From NCBI RefSeq assembly GCF_002994745.2, contig NC_037093.1:13062400-13126399 (forward strand): DNA of 64,000 nt. Reading direction: 5' to 3'. This document shows, piece by piece, positions 1-11,549 of this stretch. Both the position numbers and the translations under genes were made by a program. The notes under the pieces were generated by a model that saw only the letters and a program-made list of their open reading frames with translations, did no database searches and was not told the origin of the DNA. The DNA is from Rosa chinensis (lineage: Eukaryota; Streptophyta; Magnoliopsida; Rosales; Rosaceae). Each line of letters opens with the position of its first letter. Positions within the stretch are counted from its first letter, which is position 1.

Positions 1-3000
1 ACTCGGACTGTGCTAAGGTAGTTGAACGAGGGTGGATGCTCCCCACTTCTGGAGACTCCATGCAGCAAGTTGGCAGAAAGATTAAACATACGGGCCAACT
101 TTTTATGAGTTGGAACTCCGGTGTTTTTCAACAAAGGCAGACAGAGATGACGTTGATTCAATGTAAACTAGATGAGTTGATGAAACAAACTTTCGCTGCT
201 GAGCATTTCGATGAACAGAAGAGACTACAATTCGGGTTGAATGAGTTACTAACTGCCAACGAGACTTATTGGCGACAACAGTCACGACTCCAATGGTTGA
301 GAGAAGGTGATTGTAAAACAGCCTTCTTCCATCCAAGAGCTTCGAATCGTAGATGTCGGAACTGAATTAGAGGGCTTAACACTGAGGCAGGACAATGGAC
401 TTCTCATCCGGAGGAAGTCTCTGAGATTTTGATCCAATACTATGAGTCGATTTTCCTAGCTGGTCGATCGGATCCTGTGGCCCTTAACACGGTTTTGGAT
501 TGCCTACAAACTAGGGTCTCTGATGACATGAATTCGCATCTTACTGCTCCATACTCTGATGCTGAAATAAAGAAGGCCCTATAAAAAAAAAGAATAAAAA
601 GAGAAAGGGAATCCATCAAAAGCGCCAGGCCCGAATGGTATGTCTCCCTGTTTTTTACAAAAATTTTGGAATGTGGTTGAAAGGGATGTGTGTCTTGCAG
701 TCCGTGAGATATTGAGTACTGGTAGCATCTCACAAGAGTCTAATTTCACACACCTTACTCTTATTCCAAAGATTAAGGAACCAAAGCTTCCATTGGACTT
801 AAGGCCTATTGCCCTCTGCAATGTTGTGTACAAGATTGATTCGAAGGTTCTGGCAAGCAGACTCAAGGTCATTCTCCCCCACATCATCTCTCCACTACAA
901 AGTGCCTTTGTACTAGGACGCCTTATCTTGGACAACACCTTGGTAGCTACGGAAATAGCCCACTTTATGAAGAAGCTTCATAGACAAGCTGAGGGTTTCT
1001 TCTCCCTAAAATTGGACATTTCCAAAGCATATGATCGCTTGGAATGGCAGTACTTAGAAGCCATTTTGCGTAAGTTAGGTGTCTGTCGAAGTTGGGTGAA
1101 CGTTGTACTTGCAACAGTGAAATCTGTTAGTTACTCCATCCTGATCAATGGCTCGCCTACATGATTTATTTTGCCTACTAGGGCTATATGTCAATGCAAT
1201 CCCCTATCCCCATACTTGTTCATACTGTGTGCAGAAGGTCTCTCTGCCCTTATCTCCTCCTCTGTTCAAAATGGAACAGTCAAAGGCCTAAAGATGACTC
1301 CCACAGCTCCTACTGTCCATCATCTTCTCTTTGTGGATGATAGCTTTCTCTTTGGTGAAGCCTCGGTTCGTGAATGTCGAGCTTTTAAAAAGGTCCTTTC
1401 TATTTATGCACAAGCTTCTGGGCAACATATCAATTTACAGAAATCTAGTGTTGTTTTTAGTGGCAACGTCCATGCATAGGACATGAATACTCTAGCAAGC
1501 ATACTCGGGGTGCAGTGTGTTCAAGTTGGACATAACAAGAAGGCTATTTTTGCTTACCTAAAGGAGAGACTGTCTAAGAAGCTCATTAGTTGGCGTGCAA
1601 AAATCATGAGTTCTGGTGGTAAAGAACTGCTTATTAAGGTTGTAGCTCAAACTCTGCTCAACTATGTAATGAATTGTTATGCTTTGCCTAAATCTATGTG
1701 TGATGAGCTTCAACAGTTGTGTTGCCAATTTTTCTGGGGAAGTACTGATGATAAGAGAAGAATTCATTGGCAGTCTTGGGACAGAATGTGTCTTCCCAAA
1801 GACAAAGGTGGTATGGGATTTAAACACCTACATTCTCACAATCTAGCTATGCTATCAAAACAGGGTTGGAGGTTGCTCTCTCACCCAGAGTCACTTGTGG
1901 CACAAGTTTTTAAGGCTGTGTACTATCCCTTTGGGACTTTCCTTACAGCTGATATGGGGGAACGACCCTCCTATTCATGGCGTAGCCTGATGGAAGCAAG
2001 GCCGGTGCTCCAAGCTGGCCTACTTTGGCATATTGGGGATGGCCAATCAGTTAACATCTGGGATGATGATTGGATACCAGGTGTCTCTCACTACTCGATT
2101 CCTAGGCCTCCAAATTCTGTTTTTGAAAGAGTGTCAGACCTGCTCAACTCGGATTCTTTGTCTTGGGATATTGTAGCAGTCCATGCCTGCTTTGAACCCC
2201 AGGTAGCCTCACAAGTTTTGTCGATTCCGCTTAGCAACCAGTTTGGACTCAATAGGCTGTCATGGAAGCTTGACAAGAAAGGTTTGTTCTCTGTCAAATC
2301 AGCTTATAAAGTTGCTTGTGACTTTTCCGTGGGTAATCTTTTTGCTTCTGCTTCTATTAGGGATCCATATGGACCGGTATGGAAGGCACTGTGGAAGGCC
2401 AAAGTGCCAAGTAAAGTTGCAATTTTTGGTTAGCGAGCAGCTCACAATCTCCTTCCCACCCGGACTGCTTTGTCCCTGAAGGGTTATACTGGACCGTTAC
2501 AGTGTGTGATATGTGATACAAATGTTGAGACCTTAGAGCACGTTTTCTGCAACTGCAGCTTTACTCAGGAAATTATTGGAATGCCTCCATTCTTTTTACC
2601 TACGTCCTCACTGTGCAGGAAAGATTGGCTATTAGATCGAGCTCTCTCTATGACTCCAGGAGCGTTTGATCAGTTATTGGTGTTACTCTGGAGTGTGTGG
2701 AGGAATCGGAACGACAAATTATGGACTGATCATACTCAAACCAGTGCTGCTATTGTGGCTAAGACTATGGCTTGGCATGAAGAATATCTATAGGCTCATA
2801 TTCCTTCAGCTACTACAAAACGGTTTTAGGCAAAACCTAGTAAGAAGTGGACTGCTCCGGAGGTAGGGTGCTTGAAGTTCAATGTGGACGGGGCTTTCCT
2901 GACCTCCATTAAATATGGTGGTACGGGGGGAGTAGTTAATTAGAAACTCTCAGGGTCAGTTTCTAGCTGGTTTTTCCTTCAGAGTGGACTTTGTTACCTC

Positions 3001-3372
3001 CCCACTGCAGGTTGAACTGCTTGCAATGAAATATGGACTGGAATTATTGCAGGCCATGCAGATTACTCATGCCACTGTTGAGAGTGATTGTCTAGTTGCT
3101 ATGCAGGCTATTGCTTCTATAGACCCAGACTTGTCTCAGTTGAGTGCTCTAGTTGCAGATATTCGAGGTCTTCTAGCTGGAAGTGAGAACCTAAAGCTCC
3201 TCTATGTTCCCTGTCAAGCCAATACAGTAGCACATAGTTCAACTAATTTTAGTTTTGATTCAAATGTCCATCTTGAATGGTTTGTCAATGCTCCGGAACT
3301 TATCCCGGATGCCCTTATGTACGATTTTAATCGTATTTAGAAATAAAATTTCGTCTTTACTTCAAAAAAAAA
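1..3372 (+). mobile_element. L1-type LINE (non-LTR retrotransposon), 5' end outside window
   Basis: A decayed plant L1-like element on the plus strand. In order it shows the endonuclease-RT linker (the WLREGD...FFH block near 295-335), reverse transcriptase, a zf-RVT domain and a C-terminal RNase H, then a short 3' tail ending in a run of nine A at about 3364-3372. The LTR-free structure, the domain order and the A-tail define a LINE. The 5' end lies beyond the window, so no target duplication can be paired. The next 245 bp (to 3617) are AT-rich and show nothing. Confidence 0.9.
36..3340 (+). pseudogene. LINE ORF2 remnant: RT, zf-RVT, RNase H
   Basis: Former ORF2 polyprotein of the LINE, which would have carried out target-primed reverse transcription. 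Visible pieces are a linker (36-365), RT fingers/palm (640-1164), RT palm with the LLFVDDSFLF catalytic block (1171-1479; most relatives have FADD), RT thumb and connection (1483-2433), zf-RVT (2470-2793) and an RNase H domain that begins near 2862 with the NVDGAF aspartate and continues to 3340. In-frame stops at about 363, 1162, 1477 and 2431, frame changes near 590, and a stop inside RNase H near 2941 rule out a product. The usual RQGDPLSPYLF block reads CQCNPLSPYLF. Confidence 0.9.
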
Positions 3373-5089
3373 CTACCATGCTAACCTTGCAACATTGTAA
3401 ATTATACTCGGTTTTTATATTTATACCATGTCCCTTGAATTTTCTCTTCGTCAAACTATCTCTTAAAATTTCAAACAAAAATTCATTAACAATTTTTTAT
3501 TTTATGAGAAATAAAATATTTTCAAATCAAGAAGAGGAATAAATTTTTTTTAATGAAAGGAAAATATTTAATTTTTTAGCAATAGATCAAATATTCATTA
3601 AATTGGGTTTGTTTTCGGCTTGGGGTGAAGCAATATCGCATGTAGGTATGCTAATTCATCTACGATCCACATCCACTCAATCTATCTCTGCATTACAACT
3701 AGTGACTAGGCACAAGTATCTCATACTTACGCATATTTGAGTGCGCAATTTATATGTCAATTGCGCTGCCACAGCGCACCATGATGGGTCATCACTGATG
3801 AATGGGTAAATACGTTGGATTTGAAACTCCAACAATCGTCCGCCACTTAATACCCTTAGTAGGCTATCTCTTTACCGCTAGATTCGCGAATTGTCACTTT
3901 GATGAGACATACTTCCCGTTTTTAGGGGGAGATAAGAACACAAATGTTCAACAGGAACGACGTGAATTGTCGTGATCTGTCCCCACTGTGTCTCATCTCG
4001 ATCCCCGTTAAAGTGACGAGATCACACATATCTGCTGCAAATATGCCTGCAAAGATGGACGACCCTATGAGAGGACGTAATGCCACCCTACACAGAGGTA
4101 GGCATGACACCAACATCATAAAGAGAGGAACTTTGGCATTATAGGCCATGGCCCCAGCTAGGATGCGTGGGAGGCCCGTGTGTTCGAAGGATACTTTGGC
4201 ACAATTCAATCATTTGATCATCGACACTCAAAATCCTTCTCATGAGAATGTTTCAGATTAAAGTTATCCTTGGGGGACACTTCAACGTCAGAACATATTA
4301 TTAAGAATATAGAGTTCTCTGAAGATTACACTAGTGTACATGAGACGTGGGATAGAAACTCCATCATGATTGATGATGTATTCGTGCATTTCATAACGCA
4401 TGAGTTTGTTGAGTCCGATGATATCGAACCACGCTCCGTTGATGAATAAATCCCAACATAGAGAAAATTGGCCTAAATGGAAAATGCGATCCAGGTTAAG
4501 TTGGATTCTCTAACGAAGAGGAAGGTTTTTCGAGCCAGTGATGCCAACAACTCATAACATAAAACCTATTGACTAATGGGTTTTCGTTAGAAAGTGTGAT
4601 GAGAAAAAGAGATGGTAATCTTGCTTTAAGGCGTAAGGCTTCTCACAAAACTCCTTGGAATCGACTACGAGGAGACATTTTCTCCCATAATTGATGTTAT
4701 TGCACTCCAATACCTTGCCAGTTTGGTAGTTTCCGAATAACTGAACATCTAGCTTACAAATGTAGTCACTACGTATCTTTATGGGGATCTGGATACAGAA
4801 TATACATAAAGGTTCCTAATGGACTTCATTCACCCAAGTCACGTGGCTCTAGACCATGGATCACGTTTGCAATGAGGTTGAAACGTTCACTAAGTGACTA
4901 CTTGATTGGGAAGAGATATGTAAAGGCCTGCACAATTCTATGACAAGTTTCAAATTCTATTGCGATTCATGTTTGTGACATGATCTTCATTGGAAGCTTT
5001 TAAAGAGTTAAGAGAAATCACTGAACACTTGAAATCTGATTTTGAGATAAAGGATCTTGGGAGAACACAGTTTTGTCTAGGTTTGGAAC

Positions 5090-5839
5090 TTGAGCATCGT
5101 GTTAATGCTTAGGCGTTTTGACAAGGTTAAGCCTTCAAGTACGCCCATGATTGTCAATAGTCTTGATCCTAAAAAAGATCCTCTTCGTCTGAAGGATGAT
5201 GACAAAGATGCGCTAGAGGCAGAAGTTCCCTACGTGAGTGCAATAGGTGCATTATTATATTTAGCTCAATGCACAAGACCGAACATCTCATTTGCAGTGA
5301 ACTTGTTAGCTATATATAGTTCTGCACCAATGCAATGCCATTGGACTGGTGTAAAAGATATTTTTTGATACTTGAGATGTATGATTGATATGAGCTTGTT
5401 CAATCCCTACAGAGAGATGATGGATTCGAACCCATCACACACCAGGCTCGCCGCCAACACTGGCTTGCGTTCTTTGTCCCCATCCCAAAATGACATTAGT
5501 GTTTTGGAAAGTTTTGCTGATGCTAGATACCTCTCTAACCCACACAATGGTCGTTCCCAAATTGGTTATGTATTCACCGTGGGTAAGACCACGATATCTT
5601 GGAGGTCTACAGAACAGACCTTAGTCGCTATATCTTCGAACCATGCAGAGATTATTGTTCTTCATGAAGCGGTTCGTGAATGTATATGGATTGGATCCAT
5701 AGTTATGCATGTTCGAAGCAATTGTGGTTTGAAGTCTACCATAGATGAGCCTATGAGCATTTATGAGAATAATGCTGCTTGCTTTGAACAAATGAAGCAA
5801 GGTTACATCAAAGGCGACAACACCAAGCATAATCAATAA
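5090..5839 (+). pseudogene. copia RT C-terminus and RNase H remnant (element 1)
   Basis: Two fragments in neighbouring frames encode the end of a copia reverse transcriptase and its RNase H. The first (5090-5368) has the conserved block before RNase H (GALLYLAQCTRPNISFAVN). The second (5372-5839) carries [20 protein letters not shown], the RNase H substrate-contact region. A stop at about 5366 separates them, and upstream RT sequence (4450-5090) is too damaged for a continuous frame. Confidence 0.85.
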
Positions 5840-6174
5840 CAACAGACTGTTCTCAAGATCAAAGTGAACTATGTTCGATCTAAGGACAATGTGGTCGACT
5901 TGTTCACTAAGTCATTGCCTAAATCCACTTTCGAGAAACATGATGGTAGCATTATTTGTGGAAATTATCTGAACTCCCATGATCGTAGTCATTAGGGGGA
6001 GATGCAGACATCAGGGGGAGATGTCTCCATCTTTGGTCTCGAAACATGAAGGGTGTGTTGTACTATTTTAATAATTCGACCGAGGTTATTTTTGTCCACT
6101 GGATTTTTGTTACTCGGCAAGATTTTTAACTAAGCAACGAGAGGAGCACCACGTTTAGGAGACATAAAGGGGAG

Positions 6175-6396
6175 TGTTTAAGGACATTCGATTTATATGT
6201 CTGGCCCAAACTCTAGTAACTTGTTCAAATGGTAATAGAGTTAGTCTTACATATATTCTCGGATATATCTTATTCATTGTATGATTCTATTTCCATGTAA
6301 GACTCAGGTTCTCTGGTTGTGATCCTCTATATAAAGAAGCCCCTCTTATCAATGAAAGCACAACTTATTTTCTCCCAATTTTATTTTCCTAAAGCA
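6175..6396 (+). repeat. 3' LTR of copia element 1
   Basis: 222-bp LTR with TG...CA termini. It follows the polypurine tract and contains a TATA-like box (CTCTATATAAAG). It is related to the LTRs of elements A (50935 and 57286) and D (57937) and starts, like D, with TGTTTAAGGACA. Confidence 0.85.
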
Positions 6397-6610
6397 ATGC
6401 TGAAATTATTGAAGTACTTGAGTCTATTCAAGAGATATAGTATTAATATAAAAACTACGGTTAACCAAATATATCATAAATAAATAGTTTTTTTGATATT
6501 ATAAGGAATATAGTATAAATATAAAATCTGATTTAAGTTTATAAAATTGTGAGGTCAGCGTGGTGGTTTGTTGTGTGACTTGTATGTAAGAGATTGTGGG
6601 TTTAAGTTAT

Positions 6611-6864
6611 TGACGCAGTCGGAAGTAACCTGGGTTTACAAGCGATAAACTCTAAAAGTTGACCAAATCTGATTCACAATCAAAACTTGACTTTTTGTAC
6701 GAGTAACCCTAAAGGTCCAAAACCAAATCTTCTTGAATATTAAAGCGGCTAATAATCTCATTACGTGTGAGTTACCTATTTTCCAATCACTCTTGTTGAT
6801 TCTACGCCGCTTCTTTGCTTTTATGGTTTTCCGACTAAACCAGTCCCATTCTCGTCCTACATCA
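6611..6864 (-). repeat. 3' LTR of TR-GAG element (internally deleted)
   Basis: 254-bp LTR. Compared with its partner at 10595-11208 it lacks about 362 bp (the stretch matching 10641-11002). The junction sits at short A-rich microhomology. Both ends otherwise match the partner LTR. Confidence 0.85.
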
Positions 6865-7207
6865 TTCTCATCCACTATGAAAGAACTCACCCTCGAGTTC
6901 CTCTTGAATAAAAGGCAAGAATTGGTAGACAAGAAACCCGATAACAAATTAGATACTTGAACCTGTGAGTCAATGGCCTGATCTTTTGCAAATTCTGATG
7001 ACACAATCATGAAGCCAACACCATAGATGAGTCTATCATATGCACTTTGGCTGTCATAGGCAACCTTAGTAGATTCTTCTTGGCTCTTAAAGTTGCATTC
7101 TTGAATGACATCTGGTTCTGAATGGTTTATTTCACGCTCCAAGACTTCTTCATTATTAATAACAATGTCTACATAAGCAATTTCATCTTTAACCTCTTCT
7201 TGGTCTT

Positions 7208-10043
7208 TGACAGGACCCGCCCCGGATTTCACCTTGAAATCCGAAGTGACCCTGCGGGGCCCACCTTAGAAGAAATTCTACCAAAAATTTGGCGGAACTT
7301 CCCCTAAAATGGGCTACCCAAACCTGTAGAAAACATTTACACTCCTCAATCAATTCATCCTTATGCTCCTGGAGCCACCCTGCTCCCCAAATCAACATCA
7401 GTCTCTAATTCACAAAACACGCATCCCAACTCAAATATCATAAATCCCATAAGTAATCAGAGCAATTCTAACAGAAAGGTATAAGAGGAAAACCTAATTC
7501 AACCACAGATGCGGAAGCCATGCTGTTGACTATGCCTCAACTCCGTGTACGCCCGACCTCAACCAATTCGCCTGCAAACTGGGCATTTAAAACCGAAGGG
7601 CCCAGGGGAAAGTACATAAAATACGTTAGCGTGAGTGGACAAAAATAAACAATTTTTAAACCAAGTGGATTTTATACTTTCCCATATATATATTTCCTTA
7701 AAAACTCTCGATGCATGTAACGATTCAGAAAACAATTCACGAGAAGCCCTGCTCAAGAAAAACCGATTAGCCCCGCTAGTCACAAACAACCGAGAGGAAA
7801 GATCGAAACTCCGATACTCGACAGGATAAAACCAGCCCCGCTGGTTACACGGAAATCAGACTAGGCCCCACTAGTCGAGAAATGGTAAGATATAAGGAAG
7901 AGATATCACCATACGGGAAATGGAGCCTCTCAGGCTCTACCTACCCTCAACTACCACTCACACATAGATTGTGCGAGGAGGAGAACTAATAACCTCAACT
8001 TCCACTCACACATAGATTGTGCGAGGAGGAGACCAAATGACCTCGACTGCCACCCACGTGAGGAGGAGAATAAATCACCTCTACTGCCACTCACCAACAC
8101 AAAGTAGGTGAGGAGGAGAACAAGCTACCTCAACTGCCACTCACCAACACAAAGTCAGTGAGGAGGAGACCTAATAACATAACCCGCGTATGGTGAGGAA
8201 AAATCATCGAAAACCAGTAAATCCATGTAGCTTCCCCATATTTCTCACGAGATAGAAACCATGTATTCAACGACGTGACCCCGCACGCCAAGATTACTCT
8301 AAATCTCAAAATGGATAACTGAGAAATAGGAATAAATCGACGGCGTGTCCCACACGCCCAGATATTCTCAAATCCGTAACCAAAACCGGAAATTAAAATA
8401 GGTAAATCCCATTTCCAAAAATCTCTCAAAGTCTCCAAGAAGCCAACCAAATCCAAAATCCTTAATTAGGCATTCCCGATGCCAAAACCGAAAGTCAATA
8501 AACAATTGAGAATATCCAATTCCATTGAAACTCATCTTAAAAATCTTCTAGGAGCTTAACTCGGTGATTAGAAATATACTTAATTCCGGAAAATTACCTC
8601 GGAAATAAGCACTTTGTCAAATAATATTATAAATCATAATCAACCTTTGAAACTCATTACCGACAGCCAATCCACGAGATAAACCGAGATCGAATTTCCG
8701 AAAATCAAATCATTTGCTCAATAAGTAATATGATTAAAACTAGAACATTATTTAAGAAAATAAATGCATGCATCAATATTTAAAAATAAAAGTCCACTCA
8801 CACTACTATTGGGCAACCACGCAAACGAGTTCCTTCATCTAACCGTAGCTCGTGACATTGCCCTGTACACAATTATATTTCCGTAAACGGCAATCCGATA
8901 AAATAATTATGAACTTAAACGAAATCCGAAAATCTCTATCTCCATTACTTCTCAAATTCACCCCAAACCTCTTCCACAACACCAATTCCTCATATTATAT
9001 ATTCCACAACGAAAACGAGGGAGATCCAACGGCCGGATTTCCCACAATTCAATCACAGAACTCCAAATTTCGGAAATTCACAAACAATTCCAAACTCCTC
9101 CAAAATTCACCAAACTTCACATACAAGCTCAATGATAATTATAGAATTTAACTAGCCAGAAATTGAAATTAAAAAGCTACCCTAGCAGCCGTTACAGCCG
9201 CCCACAGTGGCGGCGCCGCCGCCACTGCCACCAACTCCAATGGACACCAAAATTTGACAGCGGCACCTACTCAACACACTGATTCAACTTCTCAACTACA
9301 ACATTCCCAAATAACAATTAAAAACGGCCGAAATCGATCAATGAACAAAACCCAGAAATCCTCAAGAACCCTAGAATTTCAATTCGTCGATTCGGCATCT
9401 ACACAATAAATCGTGATACAAGGCCATAGGGGAAATGATCAGTGATGAAAACCGAACCTTCGACGGCGAGATGGGGACCGGAGGTGGCCGAAACCGCCGG
9501 AAATCGGCAAAAACCTCAAATTGCAGCCGGAGGGGATTTTGCTTCGATCCGTGCTTTTCCGGTCAAATCGTCGAAAACCAAGGTTTCTAGGGTGATCGGA
9601 GGGAGGAGGCGCTCCTCTGATGACCGGTGGCACGCCGGTTGGTGGCCGGAAAGTGGCAAATCGAAAGGGAGAAGAAAAATGGCCGAACCGGAGAAAAGAG
9701 AGGTCGGGGGAGAGGAGAGAGAAGAGGAAGGGTGGGTTTCCGGAAAATGGACACCTACCCTGGGTAAATTCCTATTTTAATCAAAAATTACCATGAACAG
9801 TAACTTCACATTTTTGGCCATAACTCTCGCATACTAAGTCCGATTTTTACGCACCACATATGCACGCGCTCGGTTTAACGTCCCCTACAACTTTCATGAA
9901 GAACCTTTCCTCAAATTTTGACCCGAACAAAAAGTCAACTTTTAGGGCCACTAAAATACCGAATTAGGGTAAAAAGTAAGAGCAGTTGTCGTTTACCGTC
10001 CAAATGACTAGTAAACGGGTAAGTGAAAATACGGGATGTTACA
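7208..10043 (-). mobile_element. giant solo LTR of a gypsy-like retrotransposon
   Basis: 2836-bp block with LTR-type ends on the minus strand (5' TGTAACATCCCG, 3' GGTCCTGTCA), flanked by a perfect 5-bp duplication GTCTT (7203-7207 and 10044-10048). No retroviral coding domain is inside, so it is best read as a solo LTR left by LTR-LTR recombination; a non-autonomous element is the alternative. Near its start (about 9830-9960) it shares a conserved stretch with the LTR at 33551-36591 (rapid loss of similarity elsewhere), so both belong to related families. ORFs in it, such as 9442-9780, look like chance. Confidence 0.75.
7945..8178. repeat. degenerate minisatellite inside the solo LTR
   Basis: Five tandem units of roughly 37-51 bp, each with a CCTC-rich start, CACTCAC in the middle and GTGAGGAGGAGA (or GTGCGAGGAGGAGA) near the end. 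Units differ by small indels. It is a sub-repeat array within the LTR, not a separate element. Confidence 0.8.
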
Positions 10044-10594
10044 GTCTTCATCCATGAATTCTTGTGGAGCTTCTTCCATTAGAAATTCTTCTAGCTTTTC
10101 TTCAATTAAACTATTAATCTCAACAGGCAAAGAAAACTTGGACTCTAACTTCTTCTCGAAAACCTTAGGAGGATAATTCTTGATTGAAAAATCCCTAGGC
10201 AGAAATTTTTCTGTAAAAAGACCTTTCATCTTCCGCCATGTTCGAACACGCTCTTTTCCTTGCCTCTGACGAGAACTTTGCAACTGATCCCACCAATAAG
10301 CAACATCTTTCTTAAGCTTCTGAGAAACCATCTTAACTTGATTATTCTCTGGGACATCTGTTAGATTGAAGAACCTCTCAACCTCAAGAAGCCAATCCAG
10401 GAATTCCTCAGCGCTCATGTAACCAGAAAAGTAAGAAATATCAATTAATCTTGGTTTTGAGATCTTGGGAATCATGATCAACATCACCTCCACCCCATGT
10501 GGAGCCCTAGCACGTTGTCCTTCCCCGCCTCTGTTACAATTGTTGTTGTTCCTTCCTTCCAACAACCCACAAAATTTTGCCATTTCAGCGTTCA

Positions 10595-11208
10595 TGGCAA
10601 GCGGAAGTAACTTGGGATTACAAGCGATAAACCCTAAAAGACATAGTTCTGGAGTCCACCAGAGAAATAGAGAAAAATCTCTAGATTTTAATAAATTTGA
10701 TATGATAAAATGATTTTAATACAAAACTTGATGGTGCTTATATAGGGATCCAAGACCTAAAATTATAATTTAACAAGAAATCCTAAAGAATCCCAAATTT
10801 AAAAGGAAACTAGAAACCTAAAATAAAAGAATTCTAAAACAAATGTAAAACTAGCCTAAAAATATTAAATCCAGAATCGGATAATTAAGACGATATATTT
10901 TGGCCTAAATCTAATAGAGCTCACTAAAGTAACTCTTGAAGATCTCGTCGCTCCCATTCTGGAAAGGTATCATGCGTCTCAAACGGACATTCTGGCCAAA
11001 AATTGACCAAATCTGATTCACAATCAAAACCTGACTTTTTGTACGAGTAACCCGAAAGGTCCAAAACCAAATCTTCTTGAATATTCCAACGGCTAATAAT
11101 CTCATTACGCGTAAGTTACCTATTTTCCAATCACTCTTCTTGATTCTACACCGCTTCTTTGCTTTTATGGTTTTTCGACTAAACTAGGTCCATTCTCGTC
11201 CTACATCA
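10595..11208 (-). repeat. 5' LTR of TR-GAG element (full length)
   Basis: 614-bp LTR, the 5' LTR in element orientation, adjoining the gag start. It is the undeleted partner of 6611-6864 and ends next to the GTTAT duplication (11209-11213). Confidence 0.85.
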
Positions 11209-11213
11209 GTTAT

Positions 11214-11549
11214 GGTTAGGTTATTTGTTGAAAAGCATTTTATTTGATAAATTTCTAATAGCGAGACCCACTCCTAAGCTGACTATGCATGCCACCTCAA
11301 CACCGCATCATAAACATAGGCCCCACATGAGCCACGTCAGCGAGTTAACAGACTCACCTAACCGAAGGCTAACGGATTTGACATATTAGATTAAAATTAA
11401 AAGTGCATGAGTATTTTTGATTAAATTAGAAGTTTAGCGACTGAATTGATTTTAGACCCAAACCACAGGGTAGTAATCAGTATTTAGTCTTTCATTCAAA
11501 TATTAATCAAACATCTTCTTGTGAAATGGTGTTTGTCACAATCATGTCA
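11214..11549. other. intergenic, no gene seen
   Basis: AT-rich sequence between two retroelement remnants. Near its end, 11522-11550 matches 29287-29315 (downstream of MCCB) at 27 of 29 positions, so it includes a piece of some dispersed repeat. No coding signal. Confidence 0.5.

Larger units (their letters stand above)
3618..6396 (+). mobile_element. Ty1/copia element, 5'-truncated (element 1)
   Basis: The plus-strand 3' half of a copia element, homologous to the 3' half of complete element A (compare 3618 onward with about 54767 onward). Integrase/RT-derived sequence is heavily decayed. It ends in a polypurine tract (AAAGGGGAG, 6166-6174) and a 3' LTR. No 5' LTR is present, so the insertion was truncated or rearranged at about 3618. 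The 214 bp after it (6397-6610) are AT-rich and empty. Confidence 0.85.
6865..10594 (-). pseudogene. gag gene of TR-GAG element, split by a solo LTR
   Basis: Gypsy-type gag (capsid-like Retrotrans_gag). The N-terminal part runs from an ATG at 10595 down to 10044 and has the typical AYWWDQL and W-x-x-MKGLFTEKFLP blocks. A 2.8-kb LTR insertion interrupts it. The acidic C-terminal part resumes at 7207 and stays open past 6865 into the 3' LTR, ending near 6636. Because of the GTCTT duplication, the reading frame is the same on both sides of the insertion, so the gene was still open when it was hit. The start codon's A is also the last base of the 5' LTR. No zinc knuckle is seen. Confidence 0.75.
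6611..11208 (-). mobile_element. gag-only LTR retrotransposon (TR-GAG type)
   Basis: Minus-strand element bounded by direct LTR copies at 6611-6864 and 10595-11208 (TG...CA) and flanked by the 5-bp duplication GTTAT (6606-6610 and 11209-11213). With the later 2.8-kb insertion (7208-10043) removed, the internal part is only about 0.9 kb and encodes just a gag-like protein. There is no protease, RT or integrase, so it fits the described TR-GAG class of non-autonomous gypsy derivatives, and mobility would have needed proteins supplied in trans. Confidence 0.85.

Noticed and set aside
7945..8178. Regularly spaced repeats, CRISPR-like
   Set aside because: Units are directly adjacent, of unequal length and diverged, in a plant LTR. 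There are no unique spacers; it is a minisatellite.
9442..9780. 112-codon open frame with its antisense partner at 9439-9633
   Set aside because: GC-rich LTR sequence with frames on both strands, no known domain, inside the solo LTR.
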